A stretch of DNA of 50,557 nucleotides, from contig JAITTL010000013.1 in the NCBI GenBank assembly GCA_031286985.1, positions 1 to 50,557 on the forward strand, read 5' to 3'. The notes under the pieces are model-generated. The model was not told where the DNA came from, searched no databases, and was given only the letters and a program-made list of their open reading frames with translations. The number at the start of each line of letters is the position of its first letter. The stretch's first letter is position 1. This document shows positions 38,709-47,721 of this stretch, piece by piece. Source of the stretch: Endomicrobium sp. (GTDB taxonomy: Bacteria; Elusimicrobiota; Endomicrobiia; Endomicrobiales; Endomicrobiaceae). Both the position numbers and the translations under genes were made by a program.

Positions 38709-39399
38709 CTATTCAGATATCGTGCTTGGAAATAAGGCATTATTCGTAGGTGATGTTTCTGTGGTAGATTTGTGATACCAAAGTCAGATTAGCAAAATGT
38801 TGTACTTTGTACCATTATAGGTTTATTAGCGGTGAGTGCGTCCCTTAAGATAAATCTGTTTTTTTGATATGGGTAGCCTTTATTTCGCTCGTTTTCGTGA
38901 TGGTGAGAACAGTCTTTATTGGTTTGTCACAATGCTTAAAATCTATACGATTTCTTATGTCTAGACGGTAATTGTGGCTTGTTTTTTGCGGATGGATGTG
39001 TCTTGCTCTACATTTTGGAGTTTGGGACTAAATGATGAACAATTACATAATCATGTAAAGAGCATAGATAGCAACAATACCATCTGCAACAATGTTCTAT
39101 TTTTTGAAAGTGATGATGGTTATAAGATGGTAAACAAGCAAAATCATCTAGTTTTTTTTTTGAGAAATTTGTTTTATGCAAAAAATTATTTTCAAAAATT
39201 CCCGATCTTTTAGCCAAAATTAGTTTACTTCAAAACAGTGAAAGACATAAGTGATTTGACGATGGGCGAGTATATGCAGGCTCCACAGCATGTTGTGAAG
39301 ATTTCTTGCCTAGCATATCAAGAAAATTTGCACTGCAAGGGGCAAAAATTCTTATAAATCACACAAAAAACAGTCACACTTAGATGAGTTAAGAAATAA
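38709..39399. other. 691-base gap between the PAS gene and dxr, apparently decayed
   Basis: No convincing gene. The first part stays open in the frame reached by removing one A from the A6 tract at 38683-38688, reading HAVDDYSDIVLGNKALFVGD and ending near 38776. A 79-codon ORF at 38974-39213 lacks a ribosome binding site and any recognisable motif; it ends near a T10 run at 39152-39161. I interpret the stretch as remnants of one or more genes, perhaps of the same signalling locus. Confidence 0.5.
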
Positions 39400-40563
39400 A
39401 TGAAAAAAATAACAATTTTAGGATCATCTGGCTCGATAGGTATACAAGCGCTAGATATAATTTCCAAAATGAAGAATGATATTTGCGTTGAAGGACTTGC
39501 TGTAGGTTCTAATGTAAAAATTTTGAAATCTCAAATCAAAAAATTTAAACCATCTGCTGTATCCGTAAATGATCATAATGATGCTGAAAATTTAAAAAAA
39601 TGGTGCAAATCAAACAATATAAAAATCGATGTTTACAGTGGGGTGTTGGGCCTTAAAAAACTTGTAACAATGCAAAAGGTTGATATGGTTCTTGCGGCAA
39701 TAGTGGGATCTATAGGGTTGCAATCCATAGTAGCGGCAATAGTAGCAAAAAAAGATATAGCTATAGCAAATAAGGAGTCTCTGGTTATGGCTGGTAATTA
39801 TATAATGAGCCTTGCAATTAAGAATGGTATTTCTATATTACCAGTTGATAGTGAGCATTCAGCAATATTTCAGTGCTGTGATGGCAGAAAAAGATCGCAA
39901 ATAAAAAAAATAATACTTACCGCTTCTGGAGGCCCATTCTATAAATACAGCAAAAATTTTTCCAATATAACAGTTGATCAGGCTTTGGAGCATCCAACGT
40001 GGAAGATGGGTAAAAAGATAACTATTGATAGTGCCACGCTTATGAATAAGGGGTTAGAGGCCATAGAAGCATCTGTTCTTTTTGGTGTACCTATGGACAA
40101 GATTGAAATTGTTATACATCCACAGTCAATAGTGCATTCAATGGTGGAATATGTAGATGGTTCAGTAATGGCTCAACTTTCAAATCCAGATATGCGTATA
40201 CCTATACAATATGCGTTAACATATCCAGAAAAATTTGCATCTAAGGTCAAGCCTTTAAACCTTGTTAACGTTGGCAAATTAGAGTTTTATAAACCGAATT
40301 TTAACAAATTCCCCTGTTTAAGGCTTGCATACTACTCGGCCAAAAAGGGATATACTTACCCTGCGGTAATGAATGTTGCAAACGAAGTGGCGGTTGATGC
40401 TTTTTTGAAAAAGAAAATAAAATTTACAGATATTGCAAAAATAGTTGAAAAAACAATTAAATCACATAAAGTTTCCAAAAAAACAGTGCTAGGTACTTTT
40501 TTAAAAATTGATTGTTGGGCAAGGCAGTATGCGAAGAACTTAATTGAAAATGGAGTAAAATGA
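39400..40563 (+). CDS. dxr: 1-deoxy-D-xylulose 5-phosphate reductoisomerase
   Basis: 387 residues. Converts DXP to 2-C-methyl-D-erythritol 4-phosphate with NADPH, the first committed MEP-pathway step. The NADPH loop LGSSGSIG is at 6-13, NKESLVMAG near 125, PVDSEHSAIFQC near 148-159 (metal-site Asp and Glu), and KMGKKITIDSATLMNKGLE near 200-220, with His in QSIVHSMVE. It is full length. The ribosome binding site is weak (AAGAAA). ispG follows after 284 non-coding bases. Confidence 0.97.
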   Translation: MKKITILGSSGSIGIQALDIISKMKNDICVEGLAVGSNVKILKSQIKKFKPSAVSVNDHNDAENLKKWCKSNNIKIDVYSGVLGLKKLVTMQKVDMVLAAIVGSIGLQSIVAAIVAKKDIAIANKESLVMAGNYIMSLAIKNGISILPVDSEHSAIFQCCDGRKRSQIKKIILTASGGPFYKYSKNFSNITVDQALEHPTWKMGKKITIDSATLMNKGLEAIEASVLFGVPMDKIEIVIHPQSIVHSMVEYVDGSVMAQLSNPDMRIPIQYALTYPEKFASKVKPLNLVNVGKLEFYKPNFNKFPCLRLAYYSAKKGYTYPAVMNVANEVAVDAFLKKKIKFTDIAKIVEKTIKSHKVSKKTVLGTFLKIDCWARQYAKNLIENGVK

Positions 40564-40847
40564 TCGACAACTTGTATACTAAACCAATGAAAACGCTTTT
40601 GTATTGTATGAAAAAGCAAATAATTATATAATTGCAGTGTAGCATGTTGAGCAATTGGTAAAACGATGGTATTGAGATATATTTGCGTTTTGTTACTTGA
40701 TTAGGTAAAGTTAAATATTGTTGAGTTTGTGAATAGTCTGTGTTATTTAAGAGGCATTTATGTGTGTTTTGCCAAAATTTGGAAGCATAAATGAACGTGG
40801 ATAAAGAGGTGTTTTGTCTATAAATTAAAGTTTGGTCTAGTTTGGTG
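40564..40847. other. 284-base dxr-ispG spacer
   Basis: No ORF with a ribosome binding site and no recognisable remnant. In many bacteria a site-2 protease gene (rseP) lies next to dxr, and in some it sits between dxr and ispG, so this long spacer could mark a deletion. That is inference only; I see no protease-like fragment. Confidence 0.4.
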
Positions 40848-41939
40848 ATGAAATTTTATAGAAGATCTCAGACAAAAAAAATAAGCATAGGCAATGTTAC
40901 GATAGGTGGTGGAGCTCCTATTGCGGTACAGTCTATGACAAATACAAATTCAAGAGATCTGAAAAGCACTATAGTGCAGATAAAGCAACTTGAAGAGGCT
41001 GGTTGCGAGATAGTGCGCGTCTCTTTTCCAGATCTAGAATCTGTGTGTAACATCAAGAAAATAAAAAAAAGTATAAAAATCCCTTTAGTGGCAGATATTC
41101 ATTTTGACTATAGAATAGCTCTTGAGGCAATCAAACAAGGTGTTGATAAATTAAGAATTAATCCAGGAAATATTGGCTCAAAAGATAAAGTTGAAATCTT
41201 AGTAAGAGAAGCGAAAAGAGCTCATGTTCCTATACGAATTGGTGTAAATGCCGGATCTTTAAAAAAAATTCATAGATCCAAGAGTGATTTGTTGCGTGCC
41301 AAAGCTTTAGTAAACGTAGTAATGGAGCATGTAGAAATTTTGGAAAAGAATGACTTTGATAATGTAGTTGTTTCTTTAAAATCTTCGAACATTTATGCAA
41401 CAGTGCGAGCGTATGAAATTTTTGCCTCAAAAAGAAATTATCCCCTACATTTGGGAATCACGGAAGCGGGGCCAATTTTTAGTGGGTCGGTAAAATCTGC
41501 GGCTGGGTTAGGAATAATGCTGTACAATGGAATTGGGGATACAGTAAGAGCTTCCCTTACGGCAAATCCAGTGGAAGAGGTTAAATTGGCTCGTTCTCTT
41601 TTGCAGTCCATGGGGTTTCGCAGTTTTGGTATAGATATTGTTTCGTGCCCTACATGCGCAAGATGTCAGGTTGATTTAATAAAAATAGTTTCAGAATTTG
41701 AAAAGAAAACCTCTGGTATGAAAGGTTTGAAAAGACTCTCTAAACCTGTAAAGGTAGCCATTATGGGCTGTATTGTAAATGGACCTGGAGAGGCTAAGGA
41801 TGCTGATTTTGGAATAGCTGGTGGAAAGGATGTTGGAGTATTGTTTAAAGATGGTAAAATCGTAGATAAAGTCAACCCAGATGAATGGATTCCCAGATTG
41901 ATTTCTATGATAAGAAGTTATCAAGGATCGCAGGAGTGA
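40848..41939 (+). CDS. ispG: 4-hydroxy-3-methylbut-2-en-1-yl diphosphate synthase
   Basis: 363 residues from ATG 40848; GTG 40845 and TTG 40842 are in-frame alternatives. IspG reductively converts MEcPP to HMBPP using a [4Fe-4S] cluster. Cluster residues: CPTCARCQ near 267 and GCIVNGPGE near 306, which also supplies the fourth ligand region and Glu. The TIM-barrel part has GGGAPIAVQSMTNT near the start and ADIHFDYRIAL near 82. greA begins four bases after its stop. It works in the same pathway as dxr. Confidence 0.96.
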   Translation: MKFYRRSQTKKISIGNVTIGGGAPIAVQSMTNTNSRDLKSTIVQIKQLEEAGCEIVRVSFPDLESVCNIKKIKKSIKIPLVADIHFDYRIALEAIKQGVDKLRINPGNIGSKDKVEILVREAKRAHVPIRIGVNAGSLKKIHRSKSDLLRAKALVNVVMEHVEILEKNDFDNVVVSLKSSNIYATVRAYEIFASKRNYPLHLGITEAGPIFSGSVKSAAGLGIMLYNGIGDTVRASLTANPVEEVKLARSLLQSMGFRSFGIDIVSCPTCARCQVDLIKIVSEFEKKTSGMKGLKRLSKPVKVAIMGCIVNGPGEAKDADFGIAGGKDVGVLFKDGKIVDKVNPDEWIPRLISMIRSYQGSQE

Positions 41940-41942
41940 TAG

Positions 41943-42407
41943 ATGGCAGAAATTTATTTGACAAGAGATGGTAGAGAAAAGCTTATCAAAGAATTGGAAG
42001 AACTTCAAAAAAGAAAACCGCTAATTCAAGATGAGATTGCAAGAGCGAGAGAGCTTGGTGACTTCAAAGAAAACGCAGAATTTCATGCTGCAAAAGAAAC
42101 TCTTACTAATCTTATGCGTAGGATAGTTGAGCTTGATTCAAAAATATCATGCGCAAGAATTATTGAAGAACAAGATATTGATCCAAATAAAATTTTTATA
42201 GGTGTTACAATGGTAATACAAGATGAAGATGGTGATAATTACAGGTACAAGATTGTTGATTTGGAAGAAGCAGATCCTTCAGCAAATAAAATATCGGTTC
42301 AATCTCCTCTTGTGCAGGGGCTGTTGGGGCATAAAGCAGGTGAAACAGTTACTGTCGAGTTGCCTGCTGGTAAAGCAAAGTTTAAAATAATAAAAATTTC
42401 AAGATAA
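41943..42407 (+). CDS. greA: Transcription elongation factor GreA
   Basis: 154 residues. GreA enters the RNA polymerase secondary channel and stimulates cleavage of backtracked RNA. The N-terminal coiled coil (1-75) carries the catalytic acidic pair D40 and E43 at its tip (RELGDFKENAEFHAAK). The C-terminal FKBP-like domain contains SVQSPLVQGLLGHKAGETV. AGGAG precedes ATG 41943. It probably shares a transcript with ispG. Confidence 0.96.
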   Translation: MAEIYLTRDGREKLIKELEELQKRKPLIQDEIARARELGDFKENAEFHAAKETLTNLMRRIVELDSKISCARIIEEQDIDPNKIFIGVTMVIQDEDGDNYRYKIVDLEEADPSANKISVQSPLVQGLLGHKAGETVTVELPAGKAKFKIIKISR

Positions 42408-42452
42408 TTTTGACTATTCTTTGAGTCTTGAATTTTGGTTTAAGAAGGTTGT

Positions 42453-44153
42453 ATGCTTTTTTCCAAATTGTTGATTCCAACGTTAAAAGAAGCTCCATCT
42501 GATGCTGACATAGTTTCTGCAAAACTTATGGTAAGGTCCGGGATGATTCGTAAACTTGCATCTGGGTTTTACGAGATTTTGCCTTTAGGCCTAAAAGCTT
42601 TGAGAAAGATTGAAAATATAATAAGGCAAGAGCTGAATGCTGTTGGCGGGCAAGAGATGGTGCTTCCTTTGATTTTTCCAAAGGAGTTGTGGCTGGAAAC
42701 GGGAAGATGGAGTGTTTACGGGAAGGAACTTTTTAGGTTAAAAGATAGGAAAGATGCTGAATTTTGTCTTGCTCCTACAGCGGAAGAAGCCATAGTAGAT
42801 TTAATAAGAAAAAATATTAGATCGTATAAACAACTCCCAATTATGTTATATCAATTTGGGATTAAGTTTAGGGATGAAATTCGTCCGCGTTTTGGGGTAA
42901 TGCGTTCAAGAGAGTTTTTAATGAAAGATGCTTATTCTTTTCATGTAGACGAAGGAGATTTGGATAAATATTACAAGATAATGTTTGACGCTTACATAAA
43001 TATATGCAGAAGGTGCGGATTTAAATTTTGTGCTGTTGAGGCGGCTTCAGGGGCAATAGGTGGGTCTTTTTCACATGAATTTATGGTTCTTGCAAACTCT
43101 GGGGAAGAAGATATAGTTTGGTGCAAATGTGGATATAGCGCAAATAGCCAAAAGGCTGAAAGTTTAAAGATTGAACAATTGAAAGAGGAATTTCTTTCTA
43201 TGACAGAGGTGTTCACGCCGAATATTGGTAGTGTAGATGATGTTGCAAAATTTTTAAGTTTGTCACCAGATAAATTCATAAAGACAATGGTTTATATAGC
43301 GGATGGAAACCCTATTGCTGTTCTAGTGAGGGGTGATCACGAAGTAAATGAAGTAAAACTTAAGTTATTGCTTAATGTGAGCGATTTAGCGCTTGCTGAT
43401 GGGCAAATAGTTGTTTCTATTACAGGTGCTCCAGTAGGTTTTATGGGGCCATTTGGTCTTAAAAACATAAAAATTGTGGCTGATTTATCAGTTGTTGATA
43501 TACCAAATGCGGTCGTTGGCGCAAATAAAAAAGACTACCACATAAAAAATGTAAACTATAGAAGGGATTATAATGTTGATTTAGTTGCTGATATAAGAAG
43601 AATCAAGCATGACGATGTTTGTCCTAGATGTAAACAAGAAAAATTAAGGTTTTCAAGAGGTATAGAAATAGGGCATACTTTTAAACTTGGCACTAAATAT
43701 TCAAAATCAATGAATGCTGTATATCTTGATTCAAACGGCAAAGAAAAACCCATTGTCATGGGATGTTATGGTATAGGAGTTACCAGAATACTTGCAGCAA
43801 CAATAGAACAGTCACATGATGAAGATGGTATAATATGGCCAGAGAGTATTGCTCCGTTTGAAGTGACAATTGTTCCGATAGATTATGCTGACTTAAGAAT
43901 TAAAAATGTAACGGATAAGGTATGTGAAGAGTTGTCTAGAAAAGGGTTAGATGTTCTGATTGATGATAGGGATGAAAGAGCAGGTGTCAAATTTAAAGAT
44001 GCGGATTTGGTAGGTAGTCCGTACAGAATAACAATCGGGGAAAAGAATCTTATAAACGGGAACGTAGAATTAAAATCAAGAAGAGATAAAAGTAGTAGGT
44101 GTTTAAAACCTGAAGCTGCAGTATCTGAAATTTTAGAGATATTTCCAAGATAG
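42453..44153 (+). CDS. proS: Prolyl-tRNA synthetase (bacterial type)
   Basis: 566 residues. Class II synthetase that charges tRNA-Pro. VRSGMIRKLASGFYEILPLGL (26-46; trimmed), LAPTAEEAI near 110, the motif 2 region FRDEIRPRFGVMRSREFLMKDAYSFH near 140-165 and motif 3 GCYGIGVTRILAA near 436 are present. The segment at about 225-390 is the INS editing domain that clears Ala-tRNA-Pro, marking the bacterial rather than archaeal/eukaryal type. AAGAAGG precedes ATG 42453. A terminator follows at 44190. Confidence 0.97.
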   Translation: MLFSKLLIPTLKEAPSDADIVSAKLMVRSGMIRKLASGFYEILPLGLKALRKIENIIRQELNAVGGQEMVLPLIFPKELWLETGRWSVYGKELFRLKDRKDAEFCLAPTAEEAIVDLIRKNIRSYKQLPIMLYQFGIKFRDEIRPRFGVMRSREFLMKDAYSFHVDEGDLDKYYKIMFDAYINICRRCGFKFCAVEAASGAIGGSFSHEFMVLANSGEEDIVWCKCGYSANSQKAESLKIEQLKEEFLSMTEVFTPNIGSVDDVAKFLSLSPDKFIKTMVYIADGNPIAVLVRGDHEVNEVKLKLLLNVSDLALADGQIVVSITGAPVGFMGPFGLKNIKIVADLSVVDIPNAVVGANKKDYHIKNVNYRRDYNVDLVADIRRIKHDDVCPRCKQEKLRFSRGIEIGHTFKLGTKYSKSMNAVYLDSNGKEKPIVMGCYGIGVTRILAATIEQSHDEDGIIWPESIAPFEVTIVPIDYADLRIKNVTDKVCEELSRKGLDVLIDDRDERAGVKFKDADLVGSPYRITIGEKNLINGNVELKSRRDKSSRCLKPEAAVSEILEIFPR

Positions 44154-44189
44154 CGGTTTTGGTTGTAATATAGTTGTTTTAAATTAACG

Positions 44190-44232
44190 ATACTAGTTTC
44201 CTTTGAGTTCATGGGCTTCTAGTATTTTTTTT
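44190..44232 (+). terminator. Terminator after proS
   Basis: ATACTAG (44190-44196) pairs perfectly with CTAGTAT (44219-44225) across a 22-base loop with CC/GG that may pair internally, followed immediately by T8 (44225-44232). It sits 37 bases after the proS stop and before lpd, the expected place for an intrinsic terminator. The large loop lowers certainty. Confidence 0.6.
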
Positions 44233-44275
44233 GATGTGTGGATATGAAAATGATTTACAATAAAAAAGGGATAAA

Positions 44276-45628
44276 ATGAATTCAGATAAATATGATATCG
44301 CTGTTATAGGTTCAGGGCCTGGTGGATTTACGGCAGCTGTGAGATCTTCACAGTTTGGAGCAAGAGTCGTATTGATAGAAAAATCATTTATGGGTGGTAC
44401 CTGTTTGAACTGTGGTTGTATTCCAACAAAATTTTTATGGCAAGCGTTAAAAATGAAGCAAAAAATTCAAAAATCTTATGAATATGGGTTTAAGACGTTT
44501 TTAGAGCCTATTGTTTTTGCGGATATAGTTGCGAAAAAAGATAAAAATATATCCAGTATAAGAAAAGGAATGGATTTAGTATTAAAATCGCATGATGTTA
44601 CCGTTGTAAGTGGAGCTGCTTCGTTTAAGGATAAAAATACTCTTAGGGTGCTAAATGATGGCAACAGCACAAATATTTTTGCAGATAAAATCATTATTGC
44701 TGTTGGTACGGACCCGTTAATCATTAAAAATCTCGAATTTGATAGGGTTAAGATAATTGATTCTACAGATGTTTTAAATTTGCAAAAGATTCCGAAAAAT
44801 ATGCTTATAATTGGTGGTGGCGTTATAGGTATTGAAATGGCCACAATATTTGCTGGATTTGGTTGCCATATAACTTTGGCTGAACGAGAAAACAAATTGC
44901 TACCAAATGAAGATAATGAAATATCCGAAGAAATAAAAAAAAATTTATTAAGGCAAGATGTTGAAGTTCTTACAGAATGTACAAACGCACTTGATAATCT
45001 TGATAACATGGATAAATATGAAAAAGTATTGATAGCTACAGGGCGAACACCAAAAGGTGATTTAAACTTGGAAAAAGCTAATATTAAAATAACTAAAAAT
45101 GGTTTTATAGAAACAGATGAATTTTGTCAAACAAGCACAAGTAACATATATGCTGTTGGTGATATTGCAGGGAAAACCTTGCTTGCATATACTGCGCAAA
45201 ATGAAGGAGCCATAGCTGCAGAGAATGGAGTTAAAGGAAATTCTATAAAGATCGATAACTCTGTTGTCCCTCAAGTTGTTTTTGCTATGCCACAAAGTTC
45301 TTCAGTGAAAGTGTCAAATTTTTTAAACTATAAAGATATAATATTTGGAAAATTCTCGCTCACAGCAAGTAGCAGGGCTTTTATTGAAAATGAACGTTTG
45401 GGTTTTGTAAAATGCGCTGTAGATAAAGTAACAAAACGACCGTTAGCTTTTTGGATTATAGGTGCGCATTGTGATGAACTTGTAAACACTGCTTCACAAA
45501 TCCTAAAAAATGGAATAAAGCTGTCTAGAGAAACTATGTTTCATCCGTCATTTGGTGAAAGTTTGTTTAATGCTTACGAGGACGCGTTTGGAATGTGTAC
45601 AGAGATAACAAGGAAAAAAGTAAAATGA
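44276..45628 (+). CDS. lpdA: Dihydrolipoyl dehydrogenase (L-protein/E3)
   Basis: 450 residues. Reoxidises dihydrolipoyl groups with NAD+. The FAD loop GSGPGG is at 12-17, the redox disulfide C43/C48 in GGTCLNCGCIPTK (with an extra Cys46 between them), the NAD loop GGGVIG near 181, TGRTP near 260 and the C-terminal HPSFGE near 423 with the catalytic His-Glu. AAGGG precedes ATG 44276. The gcvT start overlaps its stop (ATGA), pointing to the glycine cleavage L-protein, though E3 for a 2-oxoacid complex is possible. Confidence 0.93.
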   Translation: MNSDKYDIAVIGSGPGGFTAAVRSSQFGARVVLIEKSFMGGTCLNCGCIPTKFLWQALKMKQKIQKSYEYGFKTFLEPIVFADIVAKKDKNISSIRKGMDLVLKSHDVTVVSGAASFKDKNTLRVLNDGNSTNIFADKIIIAVGTDPLIIKNLEFDRVKIIDSTDVLNLQKIPKNMLIIGGGVIGIEMATIFAGFGCHITLAERENKLLPNEDNEISEEIKKNLLRQDVEVLTECTNALDNLDNMDKYEKVLIATGRTPKGDLNLEKANIKITKNGFIETDEFCQTSTSNIYAVGDIAGKTLLAYTAQNEGAIAAENGVKGNSIKIDNSVVPQVVFAMPQSSSVKVSNFLNYKDIIFGKFSLTASSRAFIENERLGFVKCAVDKVTKRPLAFWIIGAHCDELVNTASQILKNGIKLSRETMFHPSFGESLFNAYEDAFGMCTEITRKKVK

Positions 45629-46689
45629 AAAAGCTCTTTTTATTTAGTGAGCATGAAAAGCTTGGAGCAAAATTTATGGAATTTTGTGGTTGGGAAATGC
45701 CTGTACAGTACACGTCTGTTATTGATGAACACAACGCCGTGAGAACAAACGTCGGTGTGTTTGACATATCTCATATGGGAACTTTGATAATTACAGGTAT
45801 TGATGCTGAAAAGTTTTTAAATTGGATGACGCTTGGCAATATCTTAGGACTGCCAGACAAAAGGGCTAAATATTCAATGTTTTTAAATGAAGATGGTGGT
45901 GTAAAGGACGATGTTATAGTTTATAGACTTAACGATGAGTATATGGTTGTCGTAAATGCAGGGAATTTGAAAAAAGACTTTGATTGGTTGAATAAACATA
46001 AAATTGAAGGGGTCGAAATAAAAAGTATAAGTGATGATATTTGTATGATTGCCGTACAGGGCCCCAAGGCTGATAAAGTGTTGCTCAATATTTCAGAAAT
46101 TAAGTTTGAAGATATGCGGTACTTTACAGTGTCAAAATTAAAACTTAAAGATATAAATGCTAGTTTTTGTAGAATTGCTAGAACAGGCTATACAGGTGAA
46201 GATGGATTCGAGATTTTTATATCAAAAAAACATGCGGTTGATCTTTGGCAACAACTTATGGATTTTTCAGTAAAACCATGTGGACTTGGTTGCCGTGATA
46301 CGTTACGGCTTGAAGCTTGTATGCCCTTACATGGGCATGAAATCAATGAAAATATTAATCCTATTGATGCGGGATTTCAACAAGTAATAAACTGGAGCAG
46401 CGATTTTATGGGTAAGACCAATCTACTGCCTTTGAGAGACGCTCCATTAAAAAAAATGATAGTCTTTGAGTGTATGTCTGGTATCGCAAGAAATTCAAAC
46501 GAAGTTTTCGCAAACGGTAAAAAGATTGGTTATGTAACAAGCGGTTCGTTCTCTCCAACATTAAAGAAATCAATAGGAATGGCTTTGATTGATGCTAATG
46601 TTAATTTAAATGGACTAGAAATTATGGTTCGCGATAATAGAAGGAAAATAAAGGTGGTTACGAAACCGTTTTATAAAAGACAGAAATGA
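45625..46689 (+). CDS. gcvT: Glycine cleavage system T-protein (aminomethyltransferase)
   Basis: 354 residues. Transfers the methylene group from H-protein aminomethyl-lipoate to tetrahydrofolate, releasing ammonia. FMEFCGWEMPVQY near 18-30, VFDISHMG near 53, ARTGYTGEDGFEIF near 190 and CRDTLRLEACMPLHG near 228-242 are signatures. ATG 45625 overlaps the lpdA stop; an in-frame ATG at 45595 would extend 30 bases into lpdA and is less likely. gcvH and gcvP do not follow. Confidence 0.94.
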   Translation: MKKLFLFSEHEKLGAKFMEFCGWEMPVQYTSVIDEHNAVRTNVGVFDISHMGTLIITGIDAEKFLNWMTLGNILGLPDKRAKYSMFLNEDGGVKDDVIVYRLNDEYMVVVNAGNLKKDFDWLNKHKIEGVEIKSISDDICMIAVQGPKADKVLLNISEIKFEDMRYFTVSKLKLKDINASFCRIARTGYTGEDGFEIFISKKHAVDLWQQLMDFSVKPCGLGCRDTLRLEACMPLHGHEINENINPIDAGFQQVINWSSDFMGKTNLLPLRDAPLKKMIVFECMSGIARNSNEVFANGKKIGYVTSGSFSPTLKKSIGMALIDANVNLNGLEIMVRDNRRKIKVVTKPFYKRQK

Positions 46690-46986
46690 AAGTAGACTAT
46701 TGCTCTGATGACAAAATATAATCAATGCGTTTTAGATTCAAACTATAAAAATAATAGCCTTTCTCATTGCATAAAAGTCCAGCCTTTTTAAGATGATGTT
46801 TGGATCCCAATTTATAGAGAAGTAATCTCAAAAAGTTTCTCATTTGCAACAAATTGCAAGTATATGGCCTTTAGAATTGTGATATGCTTAATCATGACAT
46901 TGTTGATTCGGATAATCGGCCAAATACTTTTTAGTGATTAAAGTTATATCTCAGTCTTGTTGAATCTTCCTTAATAAAAACGATAA
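46690..46986. other. Gap between gcvT and the secretin gene
   Basis: About 297 bases, AT-rich, with no ORF that looks like gcvH, gcvP or the missing N-terminal domains of the secretin. A 16-base stretch TTGCAACAAATTGCAA (about 46845-46860) holds a short direct repeat. I see no convincing promoter or terminator. Confidence 0.5.
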
Positions 46987-47721
46987 ATGAAAAAGATAAT
47001 TATAATCATTAGTCAATTTTTGGTTTCTTTAGTGTCCATTGTGCATGCATCATCACGATTGTACCAATCGGAACCAATGGTTGAAATTGAAGTTGAAATT
47101 ATTGAGGTAAATGAAAACAAAATCAAGGATTTTGGATCTGAGTTACCTTCTATTTTTTCTGTAGAAGAATCAAACATCCCTTCCATTATTGAATCCGGTG
47201 CTTTTCGTAGGACAACAAAATTTACTGCGACTCTTAAAGCTTTGGAAGAGAACGGAATTGCAAAAATTTTATCAAAGCCTAAACTTGTTACAAAATCTGG
47301 TACGAGAGCTAGTTTTATGGTCGGTGGAGAAATCCCGGTTGCAACGGGGACTAGAGTCAAAAAATTTCATACAAAGTGGAAAAAATATGGAATAATCATG
47401 GAGATCACCCCGACGATTATAAAGCACGATAAAATTGATATTGTTATTGACACGGAGCTTTCAAGAATAGATAGGTCTGTTTTGGGTGCCGATAAATGTC
47501 CCGGAATATCAAAAAGGCATGCTTTTTCAAATCTACAAATAAAAAATGGGGAAACAGTTGTTTTAGCCGGGCTTATCGAGACTACAAAAGAAACAATCGT
47601 AAAAGGTGTTCCTTTTTTAAAAAGTATTCCAATTTTAGGAATATTATTTCGCCACAAGTGTGATGTTGAAAAGAAAACAAACATACTCATTTTTGTTACC
47701 ACAAAATTACTACTGGTATGA
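46987..47721 (+). CDS. Secretin-core protein (CpaC/RcpA- or PulD-like, short)
   Basis: 244 residues. A signal peptide (MKKIIIIISQFLVSLVSIVHA) is followed almost at once by the secretin beta-domain: VEIEVEIIEVNEN at about 32-44, LKALEENGIAKILSKPKLVT near 80-100, GGEIPV near 117 and the family signature VPFLKSIPILGILF near 215-228. Secretins form outer-membrane rings in type II, type IV-pilus and Tad systems, normally 400-700 residues with N0/N1 domains that dock to the rest; these are missing. The downstream TadE-like genes favour the Tad type. The next gene starts in its stop (ATGA). Confidence 0.82.
   Translation: MKKIIIIISQFLVSLVSIVHASSRLYQSEPMVEIEVEIIEVNENKIKDFGSELPSIFSVEESNIPSIIESGAFRRTTKFTATLKALEENGIAKILSKPKLVTKSGTRASFMVGGEIPVATGTRVKKFHTKWKKYGIIMEITPTIIKHDKIDIVIDTELSRIDRSVLGADKCPGISKRHAFSNLQIKNGETVVLAGLIETTKETIVKGVPFLKSIPILGILFRHKCDVEKKTNILIFVTTKLLLV

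Noticed and set aside
38974-39213. 79-codon plus-strand ORF after the PAS gene
   Set aside because: No ribosome binding site, no recognisable motif, and a low-complexity T10 run inside. More likely chance openness in decayed AT-rich DNA.
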